The notes under the pieces: generated by a model | The model's database searches: none | Told to the model about the DNA's origin: nothing | Seen by the model: the letters and a program-made list of their open reading frames with translations, nothing else | Position numbers and translations under genes: made by a program | NCBI GenBank assembly: GCA_024402455.1 | Contig: JAKSTS010000032.1 | Span: 1 to 19,944, forward strand | Direction of reading: 5' to 3' | From: Treponemataceae bacterium | GTDB taxonomy: Bacteria; Spirochaetota; Spirochaetia; Treponematales; Treponemataceae | DNA: 19,944 nt | Shown: one piece after another, positions 14,405 to 19,944 of the stretch | How the letters are laid out: the number at the start of each line of letters is the position of its first letter | Numbering within the stretch: position 1 is the stretch's first letter

Positions 14405-15541
14405 TTGGCAGGTTATTATAAAATCTTATCGCTTATATTTTGCTTTTTTGTTTCTGCAGCCTGCATTTCTGCAAAAGACAATACGGTTTATTTGCAGAAA
14501 AAACTGAATCATAGAATTTCAAAAATGACATTACACGAAAAAATCGGGCAGATGTTTGTAATTTCTCCTGAATCATTGAATCAAGACAGTGAAATTAAAT
14601 ATGTAACAGAATTTTCAAATGAAATGGCTGCTTATTATAAACAATATCCTGCCGGCGGTTTTATTATTTTTTCTGAAAACATTGAGGATGAAAAGCAGCT
14701 GAAAAAACTAAACAAAAAACTTCATTCTATTGGGAAAAACCGGCCTTTGATTTTTGTTGATGAAGAAGGCGGCCGTGTTGCACGGCTTGCAAAAACTGAA
14801 GCCCTTTGTCTGCACAATGTTGGCTCAATGTCTGTTATTGGAAACAGTAAAGATACAAAAGCAGCTTTTGAAGCCGGAAAATACATCGGATCCTATCTTA
14901 AGGAATTTGACTTTGATGTCGATTTTGCGCCGGTTGCAGATATTAATTCAAATTCAATGAACACGGTAATTGGTGACAGGGCTTTTAGTGCAGATCCTGA
15001 AATTGTTGCAAAAATGTCTGTTGCTTTTATGGAAGGGCTTAAAAAAAGTGGAGTCGCCGGCTGTTTCAAGCATTTTCCGGGGCATGGCGACACAATGACA
15101 GATACACATTCTGGTTATGCAGAAACAGTAAAAACATGGAATGAACTTTTGAATTGCGAAATGATTCCTTTTGCGGCAGGAATAGAAAACAATGTTCCGT
15201 TTATTATGACGGCGCATGTTGCAGTGCCTTCTGTAACAGGCTGCAGAATGCCTGCAACAGTGTCTGGCGAGTTGCTGACAGAAAAACTGCGTAATGAACT
15301 GCATTTTGAAGGAATAATTATTACAGATGCAATGAACATGGGTGCAATTTCAAAGCATTTTACTCAAAGCGAAGCTGCCGTGCAGGCAATTTTGGCAGGT
15401 GCAGATATTATTTTATTGCCTTCTGATTATGTTAATGCTTTTGAAGGCGTAGAAGCTGCCGTAAAAAAGGGAATTATTCCAGAAGAAAAAATAAATGAAA
15501 GTGTTTTAAGAATCTTAACTTTTAAAGCATTAAAAAAGTAA
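14405..15541 (+). CDS. nagZ: exported glycoside hydrolase family 3 beta-N-acetylhexosaminidase (NagZ-type)
   Basis: A GH3 enzyme of 378 residues expected to remove N-acetylglucosamine from muropeptides. Marks are EKIGQMFVIS, the substrate-binding FVDEEGGRVARL (118-128), DFDVDFAPVADIN, KHFPGHG (222-228), the acid/base Asp-His pair in DTH (233-235) and the nucleophile Asp308 in TDAMNMG. A TTG start at 14405 is preferred: GAGG lies 6 nt upstream, and no in-frame ATG or GTG gives a better position. The N-terminus MAGYYKILSLIFCFFVSAAC is a signal sequence; it may be a relaxed lipobox (Cys20) or be cut after ISA. Export differs from the cytoplasmic NagZ of E. coli and is like the lipoprotein form in Bacillus. 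It works on the same polymer as the M15 peptidase encoded upstream. Confidence 0.92.
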   Translation: MAGYYKILSLIFCFFVSAACISAKDNTVYLQKKLNHRISKMTLHEKIGQMFVISPESLNQDSEIKYVTEFSNEMAAYYKQYPAGGFIIFSENIEDEKQLKKLNKKLHSIGKNRPLIFVDEEGGRVARLAKTEALCLHNVGSMSVIGNSKDTKAAFEAGKYIGSYLKEFDFDVDFAPVADINSNSMNTVIGDRAFSADPEIVAKMSVAFMEGLKKSGVAGCFKHFPGHGDTMTDTHSGYAETVKTWNELLNCEMIPFAAGIENNVPFIMTAHVAVPSVTGCRMPATVSGELLTEKLRNELHFEGIIITDAMNMGAISKHFTQSEAAVQAILAGADIILLPSDYVNAFEGVEAAVKKGIIPEEKINESVLRILTFKALKK

Positions 15542-15708
15542 GCAGACTGTTAAATTTGCAGCTTTAATCTGGGTATTTTCTGTGTGTTTTATATTTGCAG
15601 GCAGTGGTAAAGAACTGCTGCTGTTGTGTTACCAATTTATGCAAATGTTTATTTATGTGCCCCAAAATCGTTAGTTTTTTTGAACCAGTTGCAGTATAAA
15701 ACGTTTTC

Positions 15709-15755
15709 AGGTTAAATGCCCTTGATTTTATTTCATAAAAAAAATAACCTTTTTT
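15709..15755 (+). terminator. terminator-like hairpin in the leader of the VUT-family gene
   Basis: AGGTTA (15709-15714) pairs with TAACCT (15745-15750), and an inner TTTTAT/ATAAAA hairpin (15726-15740) sits inside. T continues to 15755, giving a U-tract. It may end the NagZ transcript, 170 nt after its stop, or act as an attenuator: a TATAAA at 15695-15700 would start a transcript immediately before it. Confidence 0.5.
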
Positions 15756-15757
15756 CA

Positions 15758-15818
15758 TGCGCAGTTTATGATTCCTCAAAAACTCCTGCGCAAAATAAAT
15801 TAAAATCCTTAAGGAGGA
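15758..15818 (+). promoter_or_regulatory. hairpin and possible SD-sequestering pseudoknot before the VUT-family gene
   Basis: TGCGCAG (15758-15764) pairs perfectly with CTGCGCA (15786-15792). The loop contains TCCTC (15773-15777), complementary to GAGGA (15814-15818) of the ribosome-binding site, and CTCC (15783-15786) as a second anti-SD stretch next to and partly within the stem. The SD itself lies in the palindrome CCTTAAGG. The arrangement suggests translational control; I could not fit it to a known preQ1 riboswitch class by eye. Confidence 0.45.
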
Positions 15819-15822
15819 CTTT

Positions 15823-16566
15823 GTGTCAAAATTTATCAGATTTTTTAAAAAAGAATTTCTGGAATTGAAAATTCTTTTAAGAAACATTCCGTCTCTTACT
15901 GTTTCATTTTTTATTCTGTCTGTTGTGTGCGCAAATCTTATGGCAAACAAAGAGCTGTTCAATGCAAAATATGTTGCACTCGACTGCGGCTTTGCTTTCA
16001 GCTGGATTATGTTTCTGTGCATGGACATAATCTGTAAGAGATGGGGCGCAAAAGCTTCTGTTAAAGTTTCGCTTGTTGCACTTTCTGTAAATTTGCTTAT
16101 ATGTTTTTCGTTTGCACTGCTTTCAAAAATGCCTGGAATGTGGGGCGCATTTTATGCAACAGGCAGTGTTACTGTAAATGCTGCACTGAATGATACGTTC
16201 GGCGGCAGCTGGTATGTTGTTCTGGGCTCTGCGTCTGCATTTATTGTTTCTTCAATAGTTAATGCACTGCTAAATGCTAAAATCGGTAGAAAACTGAAAT
16301 CAGACGGTTTTTTTGCTTTTGCTGTCCGTTCTTATGTTTCAACAATTGTTGCACAGTTTGCAGACAATTTTATTTTTGCAACTGTTGTTTCAAAAGTTTT
16401 TTTCGGCTGGTCATGGACTCAAGTGCTTGTCTGTTCTGCTGTAAGTGCTGTTTTTGAGCTTCTGTGCGAAATTTTGTTTTCTGGGCTTGGTTATAGAATC
16501 GTAAAGAAATGGGAAGCAGAAAATGTCGGCGCCGAATATTTAGAGTTTATAAAAAATATACATTGA
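15823..16566 (+). CDS. VUT/YhhQ-family membrane transporter (queuosine-precursor type)
   Basis: A 247-residue integral membrane protein, probably six membrane segments (about 22-41, 50-70, 80-101, 130-150, 170-192, 197-222). It resembles the VUT family (DUF165, E. coli YhhQ), which imports queuosine precursors. Supporting marks are VVCANLMANKELF (34-46), the LDCGFAFSWIMFLCMDIICKRWG segment read in two parts around residues 53-75, and RSYVSTIVAQFADNFIFATV (169-188), which has the family's R...S...Q..D pattern. GTG 15823 is the start: AGGAGG (15812-15817) lies 5 nt upstream. The substrate is inferred; other vitamin-like molecules are possible in this family. The leader is unusually structured, in keeping with metabolite or translational control. 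Confidence 0.82.
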   Translation: MSKFIRFFKKEFLELKILLRNIPSLTVSFFILSVVCANLMANKELFNAKYVALDCGFAFSWIMFLCMDIICKRWGAKASVKVSLVALSVNLLICFSFALLSKMPGMWGAFYATGSVTVNAALNDTFGGSWYVVLGSASAFIVSSIVNALLNAKIGRKLKSDGFFAFAVRSYVSTIVAQFADNFIFATVVSKVFFGWSWTQVLVCSAVSAVFELLCEILFSGLGYRIVKKWEAENVGAEYLEFIKNIH

Positions 16567-17010
16567 AATGCCTGAAATCTCCGCAGCTTTCAGCCGGTTT
16601 TATGCCGGAAATATTCAATGTTTATTCTTTTTCCTTATGCTATAAAATTTATGCAGGTATAAAACAGAAATCTAAAAGTTAAAGTTATGCAAATTCTTTC
16701 GGAATTAACAGACAAATTATATTAAAAAAAATCAGTTGATGCTAAACTACCAGACAAATCTTTTGCATTTAAGTTCTTTTTTTTATGGTGCATAAGGTAT
16801 TATGTAAAAATCAGCTTGAAACTATGCTGAATAATTAAAAGTTCTGCTGTTGTTTCTAGCAGTCTGCTTTTGCTATTCTGTGTTGTGACAGTTGTTTTTA
16901 TGTTTAATCCTATGCATCTTACGAATTTTTTTGAATTTTAATTCAAAAAGTCTGTAAAAATAAAAAAAACAGAAGTTGTGCAAATATCTTATTTTTTACA
17001 AGAGGTTTTT
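16567..17010. other. long intergenic region, no gene seen
   Basis: No ORF with coding character. Visible items are TGC-TATAAA, an extended -10-like motif (16638-16646); short hairpins TCAGC/GCTGA near 16811-16830 and CTGCT/AGCAG (16844-16862); and a perfect dyad TTTTTGAATT-tt-AATTCAAAAA (16928-16949) about 60 nt before the next gene. None has the form of a clear terminator. The region may contain the promoter of the next gene or a small RNA, but nothing decides this. Confidence 0.4.
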
Positions 17011-17892
17011 ATGAAAAAAGTAATTTTGATTATTCTGGCTGTTTTGCTTGCAATGCCTGTTTTTTCTGCAACACTTTCAGTTTCACGCAAGAAACCGGCA
17101 GAACTTGATTTGTCACCTGCAAAGACAATCGGCGTGCTTCCTATTGAACTTGTACCAAACAGATATACATTGGACCAGGAGAAAGTCGGCAATGAATTTG
17201 TTGCAGGTCTTTTAAGATATGCAAATGAAGACGGAAAATATAAAGTTGTTGATTCTGCTTCTGCCGAAATTGTTCTGAAAATCGTTTTTGAATCATACAG
17301 CGTAACAGATGACGGCATTACGCTTACTCAAAAAGTTGACGGAAAAGATGTTGCCATAAAAGACGAATGGACTCGTACTGTAAGTTCTACCATCAGGTTT
17401 TATGTAATCAGGGGAGCAGACAAAGCTGTGCTTGGTTCAAAAGAATACAAAGTGTTCGATTCTTCAAATGTAATGGCAAAAGATTCTCTTCCAGATTCTC
17501 CAAGTGTCGCAGACAGATGTTTGCAGGGTTTTATTGTAAATGCTGGTCTTTATGTTTTTGACACAAAATATTCTGAACCGATTTCAATTATGGACACAAA
17601 AATTAAAGAGAACAAGACCTCTATGAAAGAAGCCCTAAAAACTGCAAAAAAGAAAGATTACAAGGGTGCTTTAGAAATTTACAAAGAACTTTATGAAAAA
17701 ACAAACGATCCCGCCGCAGGTTTTAATTATGCGCGTATGCTTCAGGTAACAAATTCTTTTGATAAAGCCGAAGCCCTTTTGAAAAATTTGCAGAAAAGTA
17801 ACCCGAAAGACAGAAAAATAAAACAGGCTTTAGAAAGCCTTGCTGAAGATAAAACAAATTATGAAATTATAAATTCAAGAAAAAACAGATAA
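17011..17892 (+). CDS. secreted protein with CsgG/LpoB-like N-domain and TPR-like C-terminus
   Basis: A 293-residue exported protein. The ATG at 17011 is chosen over one at 16978: GAGG lies 5-6 nt upstream, and the signal peptide MKKVILIILAVLLAMPVFSA then begins cleanly. The first mature domain (about 35-190) opens KTIGVLPIELVPNRYTLDQEKVGNEFVAGLLRY and then SASAEIVLKIVFESYSV. This is the pattern of periplasmic proteins with the CsgG/LpoB-like fold, though I cannot name the family. Residues about 204-276 (ALKTAKKKDYKGALEIYKELYEKTNDPAAGFNYARML..., then FDKAEALLKNLQKSNP) form two TPR-like repeats for protein binding. It may be a periplasmic envelope-assembly factor. It stands alone, with a strong hairpin after the stop. 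Confidence 0.85.
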   Translation: MKKVILIILAVLLAMPVFSATLSVSRKKPAELDLSPAKTIGVLPIELVPNRYTLDQEKVGNEFVAGLLRYANEDGKYKVVDSASAEIVLKIVFESYSVTDDGITLTQKVDGKDVAIKDEWTRTVSSTIRFYVIRGADKAVLGSKEYKVFDSSNVMAKDSLPDSPSVADRCLQGFIVNAGLYVFDTKYSEPISIMDTKIKENKTSMKEALKTAKKKDYKGALEIYKELYEKTNDPAAGFNYARMLQVTNSFDKAEALLKNLQKSNPKDRKIKQALESLAEDKTNYEIINSRKNR

Positions 17893-17914
17893 GCTTTATT
17901 AGAAGTGTTCTAAA

Positions 17915-17964
17915 AACAATAATCTCGCTGTTTTTCGGCGAGGTTATTGTTCTGTGCTTTTAAT
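17915..17964 (+). terminator. strong hairpin after the TPR-like secreted-protein gene
   Basis: AACAATAATCTCGC (17915-17928) pairs with GCGAGGTTATTGTT (17938-17951), 14 bp with one G-U pair and a 9-nt T-rich loop. The following sequence is only moderately T-rich (CTGTGCTTTTAATTTT), so termination may be less than complete. Confidence 0.6.
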
Positions 17965-18013
17965 TTTATATAAGTTATACTTTTAAAAATATCTGTTTTA
18001 TTTTTTATCAGTG

Positions 18014-18022
18014 TGCTATAGT
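18014..18022 (+). promoter_or_regulatory. extended -10 motif abutting the MBOAT start codon
   Basis: TGCTATAGT: a TGn extension followed by TATAGT, ending 6 nt before the A of the ATG at 18029. The expected start of transcription is at or beside the ATG, and no Shine-Dalgarno is present. Confidence 0.4.
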
Positions 18023-18028
18023 CATATT

Positions 18029-19462
18029 ATGCTTTTTTCTTCTATAACTTTTTTAGGATTCTTTTTCCCTGTTGTTTTTATTCTTTATTATATAATTCCT
18101 AACAGAACATACAAAAATATATTATTGCTTTTTTCAAGCATGTTGTTTTATGCATGGGGTGAACCTAAATACATCTTTTTGATGGTGTTGTCTATTTTAT
18201 TCAATTATTTTATTGGAATATTGATTGCAGCAAAACAGAAAAAATGGTTGTTGGTTATAGCCATAGTAATTAACATTGCGGTGCTGTTTATATTCAAATA
18301 CTTGGGCTTTACATGCGAAATAATCAATCTTTTTATTGCCGCTTTGCATATAAAGCCACTTGAAGCATTAAATATAATACTTCCGATAGGAATTTCTTTT
18401 TATACTTTTCAAGAAATAACTTATCTTGTTGATGTTTACAAGAAACCTGATCTAGTACAGAAAAATGTATTGAATCTTGGACTTTATATATCATTTTTTC
18501 CGCAGCTTATTGCCGGTCCTATTGTACGTTATCATGATATAAACTCTCAAATTGAGAATCGGACAGAAAGCATAGAAAAAATTTCAGAAGGTTTTCAACG
18601 GTTTATAATTGGCCTAGCAAAAAAAGTAATAATAGCCAATAATCTTGCGTTAGTTTGCGATTCCATTTATAGTGCAGATTTTTATTCATACGGTGCAGCA
18701 GCTGTATGGATAGCTTCAATATCATATTCATTTCAGATTTATTATGATTTTTCCGGATATTCAGATATGGCTATAGGTCTTGCAAAAATATTTGGATTTG
18801 AATTAAAGAAAAACTTTGATTATCCATATGCGGCTTCTTCCATAACGGACTTTTGGAAAAGATGGCATATATCTTTAACAGATTTTTTTAGAGATTATGT
18901 ATACATTCCTCTTGGAGGAAACAGAATAAGTACTAAACGAACTATTCTTAATAGATATATTGTTTTTTTTCTTACTGGCTTGTGGCATGGTGCTTCTTTA
19001 AATTTTGTTTTATGGGGACTGGCTCATGGAACTGTAATGTTTTTTGAAAGATTAAGCGGCGTAATAAAAGAAAAAACAAATAAATTTATTTCTATTGTAT
19101 ACAGAATGTTTTCATTATTTATGATAAATTTTTTATGGATTTTATTTAGAAATGATGCAAAACAAACTGTTAAATTATGGCTTAAAATGATAGGTCTGAA
19201 CTTCAGACTTTTTACTGATTCTGGATATAAGGCCGTGGCAAAAATAGACCTTTTATGGTTCTACATTGATACAAAGTTTTTTATTGTTCTTGCATTGGCT
19301 GTATTGTTTTCATTCCCATGGTGGAAAAAGATAAAAATACCTGAAAAATATGCTTCTTTAATAGAATTATCAAAACTTATTGTAACGATACTGTTATTGA
19401 TTGTTTGTTTTGCTTTTTTGGCAAACAATACATATAATCCATTTATTTATTTTAGGTTTTAG
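18029..19462 (+). CDS. MBOAT-family O-acyltransferase (AlgI/DltB/PatA-like)
   Basis: A 477-residue polytopic membrane protein of the membrane-bound O-acyltransferase family, which moves acyl (usually acetyl) groups across the membrane to polysaccharides or teichoic acids. Marks are the opening FLGFFFPVVFILYYIIP, the cytoplasmic YAWGEPKY (41-48), LPIGISFYTFQEITYLVDVY (118-137), FPQLIAGPIVRY, YYDFSGYSDMAIGLAKIFG, ITDFWKRWHISL (272-283, His280) and the catalytic His320 in TGLWHGASLNFVLWG. It ends one nt before a DHHW-type gene, the usual partner in AlgI-AlgJ/AlgX-like acetylation pairs. The ATG at 18029 fits the family's N-terminus better than a GTG at 18011. Compared with its neighbours this gene uses many more ATA isoleucine codons, hinting at separate ancestry. 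The acceptor glycan is unknown. Confidence 0.93.
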   Translation: MLFSSITFLGFFFPVVFILYYIIPNRTYKNILLLFSSMLFYAWGEPKYIFLMVLSILFNYFIGILIAAKQKKWLLVIAIVINIAVLFIFKYLGFTCEIINLFIAALHIKPLEALNIILPIGISFYTFQEITYLVDVYKKPDLVQKNVLNLGLYISFFPQLIAGPIVRYHDINSQIENRTESIEKISEGFQRFIIGLAKKVIIANNLALVCDSIYSADFYSYGAAAVWIASISYSFQIYYDFSGYSDMAIGLAKIFGFELKKNFDYPYAASSITDFWKRWHISLTDFFRDYVYIPLGGNRISTKRTILNRYIVFFLTGLWHGASLNFVLWGLAHGTVMFFERLSGVIKEKTNKFISIVYRMFSLFMINFLWILFRNDAKQTVKLWLKMIGLNFRLFTDSGYKAVAKIDLLWFYIDTKFFIVLALAVLFSFPWWKKIKIPEKYASLIELSKLIVTILLLIVCFAFLANNTYNPFIYFRF

Positions 19463-19463
19463 T

Positions 19464-19944
19464 ATGAAAAAGATATTACAGATTGTTTATATTGCCATTA
19501 TTTTATTGATAATTCTTGTTCCAGTATTTCTGTTCAATAAGAAAGATGATATTTCAGTAACAGAAAATAGGACTTTAGCAAAAACACCTGAATTTAATGA
19601 GGATTTCTTTTCTTCCTGCGATTTATATTTTCAGGATAGATTTGGTGGAAGAAATAAATATGTTAAGCTGGCAAATACTATTGATTACAAGATATTTAAT
19701 AAGCGAATATTAAATGAAAGGGCATTTAAAGGAAAAAATAATTTTTTCTATTTGATAGAGTATGGTGATGGTTATAACCTGATGGATTTTTATAAAAAAA
19801 ATCTTATGACTGAAACTCAGCTTATTGATTATGAAGAAAAAATTAAAAAAACTATTGATTGGTGTAATGCTAATGAAATTGATTATATTTTTTTAATACC
19901 ACCAAACAAGCATTCCGTATACCCAGAAAACTATCTTTCAGAAA
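19464..19944 (+). CDS. AlgJ/AlgX (DHHW)-like protein, 3' partial
   Basis: The first 160 codons of a gene that continues past the right edge. The N-terminus MKKILQIVYIAIILLIILVP is a membrane anchor (about 5-24). The periplasmic part reads ISVTENRTLAKTPEF, SSCDLYFQDRFGGRNKYVKLAN, FKGKNNFFYLIE, MTETQLIDYEEKIKKTIDWC and YIFLIPPNKHSVYPENY. This order, with the E-N-R-x-L start, a D-R-F-x-x-R segment and an I-P-P-N-K-x-x-x-Y-P block, matches the AlgX/AlgJ-like SGNH-type acetyltransferase family that works with MBOAT proteins. The catalytic Asp-His region would come next; it is at most partly within the window. The gene starts one nt after the MBOAT stop, with AGG upstream, so the two are co-translated. 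It shares the AT-rich, ATA-rich composition of its partner. Confidence 0.85.
   Translation, partial: MKKILQIVYIAIILLIILVPVFLFNKKDDISVTENRTLAKTPEFNEDFFSSCDLYFQDRFGGRNKYVKLANTIDYKIFNKRILNERAFKGKNNFFYLIEYGDGYNLMDFYKKNLMTETQLIDYEEKIKKTIDWCNANEIDYIFLIPPNKHSVYPENYLSE

Noticed and set aside
15705..15800. preQ1-I riboswitch
   Set aside because: GGTTAAATGCCC recalls part of the aptamer, but the expected P1 pairing and adjacent A-rich ACTA tail are not in place. A covariance model search would decide it.
15564..16028. 154-codon minus-strand ORF overlapping the VUT-family gene start
   Set aside because: It covers the structured leader and the first membrane segments of a well-supported gene; composition is unlike a real protein.

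Overview
The window looks like chromosome of a low-GC spirochaete, most probably a Treponema. This rests on the AT-rich sequence, relaxed lipoprotein signals, the gene content (dual cNMP-domain regulator, several short secreted proteins, an XylF/LytS-type sugar-sensing locus) and family resemblance read by eye. No database search was possible, so the genus is an inference.

Layout. (1) 1-1770: the end of a ribosomal-protein operon on the + strand: rpoA (5' end outside the window), rplQ overlapping it by 11 bp, and a 58-residue zinc-ribbon protein, closed by a clear intrinsic terminator. (2) 2043-5838, minus strand: a sugar-sensing locus. A membrane-anchored periplasmic-binding-like protein (XylFII-type) overlaps a LytS/YesM-type histidine kinase by 4 bp, followed by a XylF-type lipoprotein with its own good promoter. 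No response regulator or ABC permease lies beside it. (3) 6023-6095: tRNA-Thr(CGT) with a near-ideal promoter, then a non-coding stretch carrying a degenerate 22-bp tandem repeat. (4) 6471-8652: a PHP-domain phosphoesterase (minus) divergent from a two-domain cNMP-binding regulator (plus). (5) 8796-12761: a secreted protein of unknown function, an M15-type peptidoglycan peptidase lipoprotein, and comM. (6) 12831-15541: a small secreted protein (minus), divergent from an aldo/keto reductase and an exported NagZ-type glycosidase. (7) 15823-17892: a VUT/YhhQ-family transporter preceded by a structured leader, then a secreted protein with C-terminal TPR-like helices. (8) 18029-19944: an MBOAT O-acyltransferase and the start of an AlgJ/AlgX (DHHW)-like partner, which together suggest acetylation of a surface polysaccharide. 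This end is richer in A/T and in ATA codons than the rest.

Themes. Several genes act at the cell envelope: the M15 peptidase and exported NagZ on peptidoglycan, and the MBOAT/DHHW pair on glycans. The sugar-sensing locus and the cNMP regulator suggest carbon-source control. The most interesting non-coding signals are the transporter leader (terminator-like hairpin followed by a possible Shine-Dalgarno-sequestering pseudoknot), the 22-bp repeat array, and several genes that lack a Shine-Dalgarno sequence and have a -10-like hexamer almost touching the start codon.
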